From Bactrocera neohumeralis (Eukaryota; Arthropoda; Insecta; Diptera; Tephritidae), in assembly GCF_024586455.1 (NCBI RefSeq), contig NC_065921.1, positions 45,840,574-45,904,573 of the forward strand: a stretch of 64,000 nucleotides of DNA, in the 5' to 3' direction. Below the pieces are notes generated by a model. The model made no database searches. It had not been told where the DNA came from and saw only the letters and a program-made list of their open reading frames with translations. Position numbers and translations under genes: made by a program. Shown piece after piece: positions 44,260 to 54,183 of this stretch (within the stretch, counting starts at the first letter, position 1; every line of letters starts with the position of its first letter).

Positions 44260-45674
44260 TCAAAAATATGGTAAATTGTCAAAATTGAAGTATGTTATGG
44301 GGTTTGCTGTTTTTGGTACTATTTCTGGTACTGCTGGGTCCTTACCCTTGGACGATGTTTCTGATGTAAAGCTTGTTTGCAGGATTATCTTCTTTCTCCT
44401 ATGGCAGAAGAATATTATTGAAAAATCTGCTAGTGTGAGAATGGCCATGATTGCCACAGAAGTTTGAGTGGTATTCGTATTATTCTGAAGGCAATCCAAA
44501 CATTTTATGTTTTCTATGAATAACTCGTGGATTGATTCCAATGACAAAAGAAGCGTTTCGCCATTGTAGAAAGAATCGTTATTTATTTTTATGGTAAGGC
44601 TATTATTTACGGTACCATTAAAGTTATTTAATAGAATTAGTCCAGGTTGAAGTATTTCTATTGGTTTAACATGATTTGCGTTGCTATATTGACAAGTTGG
44701 ATTTTGTTTACTATTTAGAAGTTTTGTTATGCAGGTTTCATTAACTAGGCTAACAATTTGGTCTTTATTAAAAATAGATATACAATTTATTGTCTTACAC
44801 TCGCTATTTATTCCAAGTATATTATTTTCTTTCTTAATAATATTATTGAAAACAATATTTATAATCGTACTATTTCTCTTAACAGGTTTAATTAAAATAT
44901 TTTCATAAGTTTCTTTTTCCGTAATTGGTATTTTTACGATATACGCTAACATTGTTGAATTATAAAGGACGCTTGTTTCTGCAAAACTTAAGGCTTCTTT
45001 GATGAAAAATGCATCCTTTCCTCTTCTAGTGTTTTAAGAGTTAATTCTAATTCTTTCTTGTTCAATAAAATGCTATTTACTAATTTTAATTTTGCCCATT
45101 GGATGGCATATCTAACGTTTACAATTTCTTCCTTAACTAAACGTAATCTCTTTTGAATACTTATTACCAGTTCGTTGTTGAAGTAGCTATCTTTTGTTAT
45201 TGCGTTTGTTAGTTTGTCCGTAATTACTGTGAGGTTATTCATACTTTCTGTTAGTGCTTGATTTACTAGAAATTGTTTATTGTTATTGTCGTTTAATTGT
45301 TTTTTGTCGTATTCTAATGCAGCAAAATCGTCGTGATCTGGGGTTCCAGCTAAATATTTCCATGCTGTACCCAGGATGTCAATTGATCTTCTAATTTTTC
45401 TACCTGATGGTTTAATAGATTTAATTGCTTCTTTAGTCTGTTCTATTTCTTGTTTTAAATTTGAGTAAAATATACTGTTTGTCTGTATGTTTTTGTCCAT
45501 GAATTGCTTTACCTCTGCCAAAAATTGTTCGTACAGTTCAACGTTGATAAGGTGTATTAATTTAAACGTTCCGTCTTGTATTTTGGTCCTCTGCTTATTG
45601 TAATTATATGAGCTGTTGAGAAGTCTGTAATTTGGAAGTCGGTCAGAGCTATTGTTGTCGCTGTAAGCGTTAGT
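44260..45674 (-). pseudogene. Envelope-like gene of the gypsy element (frameshifted)
   Basis: The first part (45674-44988) contains a basic KIRR site followed by a hydrophobic segment (SIDILGTAWKYLAGTPDHDD), the arrangement of an errantivirus Env cleavage site and fusion region, and long helical stretches. Near 45,000 the frame shifts and continues in another frame to 44260 with a membrane span (TSVAIMAILTLADFSIIFF) and a basic cytoplasmic start (CHRRKK). The opening codon is not ATG in this frame; expression would be from a spliced RNA. The break means no full-length Env can be made. Known role of the family: insect retroviral-type envelope. Confidence 0.8.
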
Positions 45675-45695
45675 CTGCAAAAAGAAAAAAATTCA
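45675..45695 (-). promoter_or_regulatory. Candidate env splice acceptor
   Basis: A pyrimidine tract (TTTTTTTCTTTTTGCAG, minus) ends at 45675, just at the start of the open env frame. Errantiviral env is normally expressed from a spliced RNA. Confidence 0.55.
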
Positions 45696-45729
45696 GAAAA
45701 TGCGTCTGTTTCATTTAATTTTATTACTT

Positions 45730-46977
45730 AGCTTTTAATATTACTCTTATGAACTACCCTATTTGACTCGGTCAGTACCGTAGTCGACCTGTTTTCCTTA
45801 ACTACTTCTTTTTTATACCTAGCTGAGATTTTAGTTCCTAACCTATTGTGGACCTTCGCGTAAATCGTTTCTCCTGGATTATAATCAATAATTGGTTGTA
45901 ATTTGCTATTGTGATTTTTAAGAACTTGTTGTTGTTTATCTTTTATTCTTTGAATATTATCTAATCTAGCTTTTTCGAATTGTTCGGGGTGTGTGCTTAC
46001 CGTACGACCGAAAAAAATTTCTATTGGTCTATTATTAATTGTGCTGTGAATTGAGTAATTATAATCTGTCTAAAAGTTGTGTAAATGAGTGATCTCGATT
46101 TTCGGCTTTTAGACAACGCATAATCTGGGAAAGTGTTGAATGGAATCTCTCGATTTGGCCATTCACTGCACTTTTATATGGCGGGGATTTGAAAGTTTGA
46201 ATGTTTAATATGTCTTCCAACATAAAAGTAATAGTCGCTGAATTGAATGCCCTTTCGTTATCAAAAATTACGGTTTTGGGTACTCCAAACTGAAAGAGAA
46301 GTTCCCTCAGAGGTTCTTTTATTTCTTGAGTAGCTTTTGATTTTATTGGTTTTACCTGCGCATATTTTGAGAATTATATCTATATGCACTATGTGTCCTG
46401 CATATGAGGGGATAGGTGTCTCTTTTAAGACGGGCTTATTAGGGTGTCTATCGTACTTATTTGTTTTAAAAATACTACATTGTATGACTATTTTATTTAT
46501 TTTGTTATTCATGCTGGGGAAAAAATATTTCTCTAGTATATGGGATTTATTTTCTACCATTATGATGAGCTCTTCTGTGTGTTTCTATGATAATTTCTTC
46601 CTGCCTTTGTTCTTCTAATACATCTTCTACCTTTCTTCGTGCAAACCTAATACGATATTTATTGAAGTGGATTGAAAAAACTTCTTGTATTATCCCATTT
46701 ATTACTGAAGGGTTTAAATATTTTTTCAATAAAGATATGATTGTCTCCTCGGAAAATTCTATTTCTGTTATAGTGTGACGGTAGTAGTTGGAAAAACAAT
46801 TTGAAATTTATAGCTTGATTCTGTAGACCAATTGAAAAATATCTGATTTTTGAAGACGTTGATAGGTACATCCACGAATTGAATCAAGTTTTGACCTGAA
46901 CTGTCATCGCTATGCGTCATAACCGACATTGAATTTATTTGTTTCTGCGCTGTAATTCTTGATAGTGCATCACCCAC
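45730..46977 (-). pseudogene. Integrase region of the env-bearing gypsy element
   Basis: The zinc-binding part is seen around 46,590-46,440 (HRRAHHNGRK in one frame, SHILEKYFFPSMNNKINKI and CSIF in another). The core is seen as HIVHIDI (first Asp), VFDNERAFNSATITFML (second Asp, about 46270-46220) and SAVNGQIERFHSTLSQI (catalytic Glu, about 46170-46120). The C-terminal part decays through many stops. At least four frame changes; nonfunctional. Confidence 0.75.
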
Positions 46978-47764
46978 AACGTTAGTTCGACCAGTTTTAT
47001 GAAATATTTCGTGATTATACTCTTCTAGTTCTGCCTTCCATCATTTCATTTTACTATTTGTATTTTTGTTGCTTAAAGCAAAAGTTAGGGGCTAATGGTC
47101 TGTAAAGATTTTGGCCTTAGCGTGCCCGTACATAAAATTCCGTAGAGTGGATAATGCCCAGACAATGGCTAGCATTTCCTTCTCGTTTACGGCGTAATGT
47201 TCCTCCGCCTTACTTAGAGTTCGCGAAATAAAAGAAATAGGTTTTCCACTTTGAGAAAGAACGGCACCAAGTGAAAATTTGAGGCATCAGTCGTGAGCTC
47301 AAAATCGTTATCGTAATTTGGAAAAGATAAAATTACCTCATCCGAAACCAATGTATTTTTAATTTTCTTAAATGCTTCTTTAGCATGTTCATTGAATTCA
47401 ATCGGTACTTTTGCGGACTTGTTTTTTGAAATTCGGCCTTCTTCGCCTCTTAGTAAGATTGTTAATGGCTTTGCTAATTTCGCGTAATCGTGAATAAATC
47501 TACGATAATAGCCGGATAGGCCTAAAAATGAACCAATTCTTCAATATTTTTGGGTTCGGGAAAATTAGTAATTGCTTCTACCTTTTTTGGGTTAGTTCTA
47601 ATGCCCTCTTGTGATACTATAAATCCTAAAAAATCTACATCCTTTTGAAAAAAGTGACATTTGTCCAGTTGAATCTTCATATTTGCTTCCTCTAAAGTTT
47701 CGAAAACTTTTCTGAAGATTCTTCCGAATATTATGATATATCTATGTTCTTCTTCAGATTTTCC
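46978..47764 (-). pseudogene. RT thumb and RNase H region of the env-bearing gypsy element
   Basis: Includes DKCHFFQKDVDFLGFIVSQE (about 47665-47606), FPEPKNIEELV, then RNase H motifs FSLGAVLSQSGKPISF and FISRTLSKAEEHYAVNEKEM and TLRNFMYGHAKAKIFTD (to about 47,090). Frame changes occur several times. Confidence 0.75.
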
Positions 47765-50114
47765 GAATATTATGATATCATCTATATACCCCTATAGTTA
47801 AATATTTAATTTTCTATAATCGATTACAAATCCACTGGAATCGCCTCCACACAGTATGGGGACCTGGATGGTCTAATTAGTAGTTCATGGAGGATATCGG
47901 TCAACCGTTCATCCGGTTCTGAAAATAACTTAGGATGCTGTAAAATGGCGGGGGCATTTTGTCATCGTGTATTTTGATAGCATTTACCAAATTAATATTT
48001 TTAAATTATTTTTAATTGTCAAGGTTCACCTAATGTTAATTACAGCATCTAGCTGCCGAAAGAAAATGCCATTTTTGACGACTTTTTAAAGTGGGAAAAG
48101 CTGATGGTGGAACCACACGCTTTGAGGTAAATAATTCTGGCTGGAGCCAGTGTCGCCTAATGCGATAAAATACCCTCTATTTCGGGTATCGGATATTTAT
48201 CCCCTATAGTTAAACTATTTAATTTTCTATAATCGATTACTAACCTATACTGTTTATTTCCACTGGAATCGGGTTTTTTTGCCACGATCCACACAGGGGA
48301 ATTATATGGGGACCTGGATGGTCTAATTAGAAGTTTTTCCACCCTGTTTCTCTACTTCAATTGACCTCTAAGCGATGCTATATGGATAAAACTTACTCTC
48401 CCACTATATTGGAGAATCGGATGACGTTCTGAAAATAACTTAGATCTCTCCCACTATTTCTTGATGGGGAGTAATGTTGTCATCGTGTATTTTGATAGCA
48501 TTTATCCGGTTCTGAAAATAAGTTAGGATGCTCTTTAATTAAATTTCTTAAATTATTTTTAATTGTCAAGGTTCACTCATCTAATTTGACAGCATTTACT
48601 GCATCTGTTTTTTGCTAAAGCCTTTAATTAATATTTTTAAATTATTTTTCTTAAAGGAGGTAGTATAAAGAATTTTATCTAAGTTTCTGTTTGAGAACAT
48701 TAAAGATCATTTATATATACTGTAAAAATGTGTGGACCAAAATGGATGCCAGCAAAGTTTTCGCTAAAAGACACCCATTCTTACCTCATGTATGAATATG
48801 TCTCCCATTGATTAGCCTTTGAGTCACTTCTCCTGCGATCTATTTTGGGTCAAAAGGCCTTAAATCGCACAAGTCCCGAAAAATGGCCCAGCGTTGGACA
48901 AGCATCCGCGTGGCCCAGCTATCTTAGAACACAAGAAGATATAGGAGCACCGATCCGCCCCATTCTACCGATAATGATTTTTAGGATGTCCACAGTAATT
49001 TTAGTTAAAATATAAAAATACTGATAAAAATGATTGAAAATGAAAATGAAATGGAGAGCTTGAAGCGTGCTAGCAGTTGATGCGCCAAGAAGAAGGAAAG
49101 ATGGCGGTTCGTCGTTGACTTGTCCTGTTTTTGAGTTGCTATATCTATGCATTTTGCAGAGTTGCATTTGGGGTTGCCATTACTTTGTGGTTGCCATTAA
49201 AGGGAAGACGAAAGCGTGTACTCCGACGACCAGATTTTGTTTGGTACTTTTGTGTTGAACTGTTTGATTCGAGGGCTGTCAACGAAAGCTTTTTTAACCG
49301 GTCGATGGTAATATTTTGACTTTTGAAAATTTGTCGCCGCGTTCGAACAGGAAATGGTCCGTATGGTGGTTGAAGAGATTGTTAATGGTTTTTAATTTCG
49401 TAATAATAAATATAATAGCCGATAGGCCTAAAATGAACCAATCATCGTAATGTTTGTACCTTTTTTTATCTTGTGATACTATAAATCCTAAAAATCTACA
49501 TCCTTTTGGAAAAAGTGACATTTGTCCAGTTGAATTTCATATTGTTTCGTTTCGGAAACTTTTCGAAGATTCTGTAAGTGTTCTTCACCCAAATAATCAT
49601 TCAGATTATCCTGATATGTTCATGGAGGATATCGAGTCACGCTGGAAAATGGCGGGCGCATTTTTCAGCCCAAATGGTAGCCGAGTAAACACGAACTTCT
49701 CATTATTCACCGAAAATGCCATTTTTTCTGACGACTTTAGTGGGATCTGATGGAACCCACTTTTGAGGTAAAAAACGAATTGTCGCCTAATGCGATAAAA
49801 TACCCTCTATTTCGGGTATCGCTTTACTAACCATACTGTTTATTTCCCCCACTGAATCGGGTTTTTTTGCCACTCCACAGGGAATTATATGATGGTCTAA
49901 TTATGGTCTGTGTTGGCCTTTGGATAAAACTTACTATATATTGAGATAATTGATTACTACTTTGGTAATTTCATTTCTGAAAATAACTTAGATGGCCGGT
50001 TGGAGCTATTTTTTGATGGGGAGTAATGTTGTCATCGTGTATTTTGATAGCATTTACTGCATCTGTTTTTAATTCTTTAATTAATATTTTTAAATTATTT
50101 TTAATTGTCAAGGT
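47765..50114. other. Scrambled block with shortened repeats of neighbouring sequence
   Basis: Pieces of the RT coding region recur out of order and with many small deletions: TACCCTCTATTTCGGGTATC at 48167 and 49800; GGACCTGGATGGTCTAATTA at 47862 and 48307; TTAAATTATTTTTAATTGTC three times. 48779-49375 is a shortened version of 53668-54410, covering non-LTR C-terminus, CsRn1 LTR and CsRn1 integrase end. It then joins directly to a shortened version of 47.5-48.6 kb. An intact RT N-terminal piece (PYNSPVWIVAKKPDSSG, YRLVIDYRKLNSL, KYPIPEI) is at 48342-48157. This pattern fits misassembly of similar repeats better than a biological rearrangement. Confidence 0.7.
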
Positions 50115-50378
50115 TCACTCTCTAATGTTAATTACAGCATCTAGCTGCCGAAAGCCATCATAGCCCAAAATGCCATGAAAAGTTCTTAAAGGAGGTAGTA
50201 TAAAGAATTTTAAAGTTTCTGTTTGATTAAAAAGCTGTAAAAATGTGTGGAGTTTTATTTCTATATCACCAGCAATAGTTTTCGCTAAAAATATGTCTTT
50301 GTTTTCAGTACTTTTTTTTGCTAAATTGCGGTTGAATATAAAGCCAGTGTCAATTAAAAATTTAAGTTCTGGCATCAA
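50115..50378 (-). pseudogene. Protease region of the env-bearing gypsy element
   Basis: A short frame with LKFLIDTGFIFNRNLAKKST, the aspartic protease active-site box, and ILGYDGFRQLDAVI further on. It is detached from gag and RT by frame breaks. Confidence 0.65.
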
Positions 50379-50630
50379 ATCAACGAAGATTTTAACCTAA
50401 AAATGAATATCGCTATATTCGTGAATCATAGCCAGTGTTCGAGGTAGCGCTTGGTTAATATGAAAATTGCGTTGTTTTTGTGGCAGATTTCTTTCAGAAT
50501 GGTCTGATTAATTGATTATTTTGATTGCGCAGGAAGATTCATCTATCTCCATTTGTGGCGGTGGCTGTGGTAAGATTTGGAAAGTTAAGAAATTTGTGGG
50601 GTTAAGTGTTTGTGCATTTAAATTTTTTGA

Positions 50631-51598
50631 TTAGGTTCTTGTGAAATAATTTGTGGTTGTGGCTGTGGTAAGTAAAGCAATTTCGGGGAAGAAATTTTTT
50701 TGGTTTACTTGCCTCCGAAAATTTCTTGAAGGTAAAGGTGGTGCGGTGTTTCGCTGCATCCCTCTACGATCCATATTGGTGTTGTGTGCGTACCGTGTGC
50801 GGAATCCCTGATTTTCCAACTTCAAGCACAAGTGTAATGCTTGGGGCAGATCCATTGGTTCCTTTATGCCCAATAGTTTAGGAAAGTCGCCGTTGAGGCC
50901 TCGCACAAACGTATCTAGCGCCTTGTTTCTGTATGTGTGAGTAAGAAGATTACGAGCCTCGCTACCCACCTCCATACAGCCTAGCTTATTAAGTATTAAA
51001 GATAAATTGGAATAAACGGCCTGATAAAATTCTTCAATTGACCTATTTCCCTGAACCAAAGAAGTCATTTGGTATTCTAGGGTGGATACATCACGCTTGT
51101 CGTCGTAATGTAAAGTTAGACACTTACAAATAGCACCCCAGTCTAAGGGTGTATTGTATGACTCAAGGGCAGCATCCGCGTGGCCGATGATTTTATTCCT
51201 TATCACGTTAAGGATTCCGTAGAATTTAGGTGTGCCCTTACTGGCTTCGTAAATATTTAATATTCGATTTACACTTTTTTTCCGTGAATTGAATTCGGCG
51301 GGATTTCCGAGAATTCGCGTTAACATTTTACTACATCGGGTATCTTGTCTAAATCTGATAAGTTGCTTGCATGTTCTATATTGATGGTTTGGTCGCAAGT
51401 GTCTGCTAAGCCCGCATTCGCGTTAAGGGTTGCCCTAACTATGCTGGGCCCCTGCCTGTTTAACACGTCTAAAGCTACCCTTCCTATTAGGCTTACGAGG
51501 TCATCCTTGTTTATTGTAACGTTAGCTGATCCTGAATTTCCTGCAGGATCATTCGCCCTAATTACTGGTGGACGAACCAGATTATTTGGGTTCGACAT
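50631..51598 (-). pseudogene. gag of the env-bearing gypsy element (frameshifted)
   Basis: ATG at 51598-51596 opens MSNPNNLVRPPVIRANDPAG and stays open for 92 codons to KIPDVVKC and TAA. The frame then shifts near 51,330 and continues with GNPAEFNS, RILNIYEASKGTPKFYGILN, NVIRNKIIGHADAALESYN, QGNRSIEEFYQAVYSNLSLI and PQALHLCLKLENQGFRTRYA to about 50,640. This is a typical capsid of the 17.6/297-like gypsy group (Drosophila nomenclature). Only one main break separates the two halves. Confidence 0.8.
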
Positions 51599-52047
51599 TG
51601 TTTATTTTGTTGTGTCTGTTAAAGAATTCGTTTTATATTTTTCCTCACTGTCCACTACTCTTTACGTATCGGTTTCTTTTCTACTTCAATAACGTTTCAG
51701 TTTTTGCATTTACAAATTAATGCTTAAAGGTTTTATTTCAATTTTAGTTTGGTAAAAAAAAATTTCACAATCTGGGTTTCACTTAATGTTCTTAATTAGT
51801 AATTATCACTTAACTTATAATACAATAACGACTTTCATTCTTTGCCTCTTGATATTGTTGGTTGTTAATGTTGATAGGTGCTGATGAGTTGGCTTGCGTC
51901 CAACGCGTCCTTTTTGCTCTGCTACTAAGGGGCCTGATCTCACACTAGCACAGTTGATTTTATTATCACTCCACGTTCTCCGAAGAAGGATTCTTAACAC
52001 CTTTTGTTTTCCTTCGCGACGTAGGAGCTTATTTTAGCTCGGGCGTC
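51599..52047 (-). other. 5' leader of the env-bearing gypsy element
   Basis: Noncoding sequence between the 5' LTR and gag. The bases after the LTR (GACGCCCGAGC) would be the primer-binding site, but I cannot match them to a specific tRNA with confidence. Confidence 0.5.
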
Positions 52048-52319
52048 AGTTATGGGTTTACTTGTCAAAAGTAAAAATTATTTTATTTTTCCGGTCTTAC
52101 GACCTTTATTGTTCAACCGCTCGCTTAACTCTAAACTTAACAAATTTTATAATTCTTATGGTAACTTAATGCGCCTGCAGTTCTGCTGACATCGATTCCC
52201 ACGTTCCTCTGGATTTCCAGAGAATCACGCCACACTGCGCTAGACGCATCGTCAGCACTTTTGCGAGTAGAACGGATGCGCGTGTCTTTTGGTTGCTTTA
52301 AATGTTATTGTTGCTAACT
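52048..52319 (-). repeat. 5' LTR of the env-bearing gypsy element
   Basis: 272 bp, same termini as the 3' LTR. It contains 43 bp, including TTTTTCCGGTCTTACGACC, that are missing in the 3' LTR. Confidence 0.9.
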
Positions 52320-52489
52320 TATATACAGACAGACGGACGGACAGACGGACAGACAGACAGACGGACATGGCTAAATCGACTCAGCTCAACATACTGATCA
52401 TTTATACATATACTTTATAGGGTCTCTGACGATTCCTTCTGGGTGTTACAAACTTCGTGACAAACTTAATATACCCTGTTCAGGGTATA
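52320..52489 (+). repeat. Family B fragment, right part
   Basis: Continues from 41822: a (GACG/GACA)n tract, GGACATGGCTAAATCGACTC, then GTTACAAACTTCGTGACAAA and a TTCAGGGTAT end, the same as the 27.7-kb copy. Confidence 0.8.
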
Positions 52490-53360
52490 TGTAATAAATC
52501 AACCGCAAATGGCAAGCAAAATATATATGCGAAAGTTATTCAATTAATACGAATATGTGGTATATGTATATATACAGATATTAGGGAGTCCGTTATTTCC
52601 CATGTTGTATTTCTTGTTGCCCCTTGAAAGTTAGATTTCTACACTTTTCACTAATTACTTCTATGAATGTTGAAGTCATTTGAAGTATTACTTTATGTAT
52701 AGTTCGATTCAACCTCAAAAATTTTCACAGGTGTAATAATAAAAATATGAACTCTTTCTCTATATCTCGGAAGGTCTTATCGGGCAAGTTTTTAAACCTA
52801 ATACCTTTCTCAAGTTATGACAAGATAGTGTGTAACGCTTATCAAATGTTTGAGTCCATGAAGGAAAATATAAATATTAAGAACAAATAGAGAACGCGGT
52901 AGAGCGGGTCCAAGATATGTGCTTTCACATAAAAGTATCCCGTGTCATGCTCATTATCCAGTTTTTAAACCGGGTCCCATAAAGCTCTCTCATACCATCT
53001 GGATTGAAAAACTTAAAGTCTCTGTCGAATTTGTTTATTGATTTATCGCTCTTTTAGTAATTTTTAAAGGTACCGTTATATGGGGGTGAACGTGATTATA
53101 TTCTGATTTCAGACATTTGTAGCGTATATGGACTTTGTCTAGAGTGAATTTGTCTATTGTAGCGTAAGTGGTTTAGAATATATGTACATTAAACCAATTT
53201 CAGGGCGAGGCCACACCCATATTGTCAAAATTTTTGAAGCACAGGTGCCCCTTAACACCGGCATCCCTTGTGATAAATTACAGTTCCACAGTTTCTTTTA
53301 GTTCTTAGTTTAGAGAACATCTCGTCATACTGATCATTTATATATACTTACACCCTATCT
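52490..53360 (+). repeat. Diverged DINE-like repeat, left part (split)
   Basis: Shares with the 63.2-64.0 kb copy GTAAGTGGTTTAGAATATAT-type sequence, GGGCGAGGCCACACCCA and other family A landmarks (CGTCATACTGATCA near the end). The matching 3' end (CAACCGTTAGGTGAACAAA, GCAAGAGTATA) lies at 61423-61480, beyond the inserted non-LTR element. The left border is not defined. Confidence 0.55.
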
Positions 53361-53452
53361 TAGGTTAGGTTAATTGGCCGATCAAAGATCACACGTAGAC
53401 TAATAATGTAGTCCTTTGTGATGCCATTGAAAAATAACTCCCATGTTCTAGC

Positions 53453-53917
53453 TTACAGATTGGCGAAGCGCTTTGTAGCCAATACATAATAACACAGACG
53501 CTTAACTTCAACTCCCGCCAGTACGGTGGGATGCCCGAAGGTATGCGCCCCCAAGTGTCCAAGTCTTGACTTCCCAAACGCGGGACAGTGAAGTAGGAAA
53601 TGATTGCTTTTTTCTACCGCATCTTCTTCCAAACAGCTTCTACAGGCGGCATCCGGTAAGATACCCATTCTTACCTCATGTATGCCAATAGGACAGTGGC
53701 CTGTCAAGAATCCCACTACTAGAGAGATTAGTATTACTGAGGGCTAAGAGATCACTAGATCTCCTGCGATCTATCTTGGGTCAAAAGGCCTTTGCAACCG
53801 CACAAGTCCCGATGCTGGCCCAGCGTTGGACAAGCATCCGCGTGGCCCAGCTATCTAATAGTAGAACACAAGAAGATATAGGAGCACCGATCCGCTCCCA
53901 TTCTACCGATAATGATT
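53453..53917 (-). pseudogene. Non-LTR ORF2 C-terminus
   Basis: IGAPISSCVLLLDSWATRML, then RWASIGTCAVAKAF and a stop in place of Trp, DRRRSSDLLALSNTNLSS, and after a frame change VGFLTGHCPIGIHEVRMGIL followed by the zinc-binding pattern CRSCLEEDAVEKSNHFLLHC (C-x2-C...H-x4-C). Ends RFANL and stop at 53453. Confidence 0.75.
53914..53917 (+). repeat. GATT target duplication, left of the CsRn1 element
   Basis: GATT here and again at 58225-58228, directly outside the two LTRs. Confidence 0.8.
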
Positions 53918-54183
53918 TGTGGGACGTCCACAGTAATTTTAGATTTATTAAAATAAAAAATACTGATACAAAGTTGATGATTGAAAATGAAAATGAAATG
54001 GAGAGCGAAAATGATGAAGCGTGCTAGCAGTCGGGATGATGCGCCAAGAAGAAGGAAAGATGGCGGTTCGTCAAGCTGACACCTTGTCCTGTTTTTGGGT
54101 TGCCATATCTATGCATTTTGCAGAGTTGCATTTGGGGTTGCCACATTACTTTGTGGTTGCCACATTACTTTGGGGTTGCCACA
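53918..54183 (-). repeat. 3' LTR of the CsRn1-type element
   Basis: 266 bp. Starts TGTGGCAACCCCAAAG in element orientation, ends GTGGACGTCCCACA. The U3 end has three tandem units of about 19 bp (GGTTGCCACATTACTTTG, plus strand). Confidence 0.9.

Larger units (their letters stand above)
41823..52319 (-). mobile_element. Env-bearing Ty3/gypsy (errantivirus-like) element, broken
   Basis: LTRs at 41823-42051 and 52048-52319 begin AGTTAGC and end CATAACT in element orientation. The flanks carry TATA, which if counted as a 4-bp duplication exactly reconstructs the CGTATATATACAG of the intact family B copy at 28 kb. Interior order on the minus strand is gag, protease, RT/RNase H, integrase, env, polypurine tract. 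A piggyBac-type transposon sits in the 3' end and the RT region is scrambled. No gene is intact. Confidence 0.85.
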
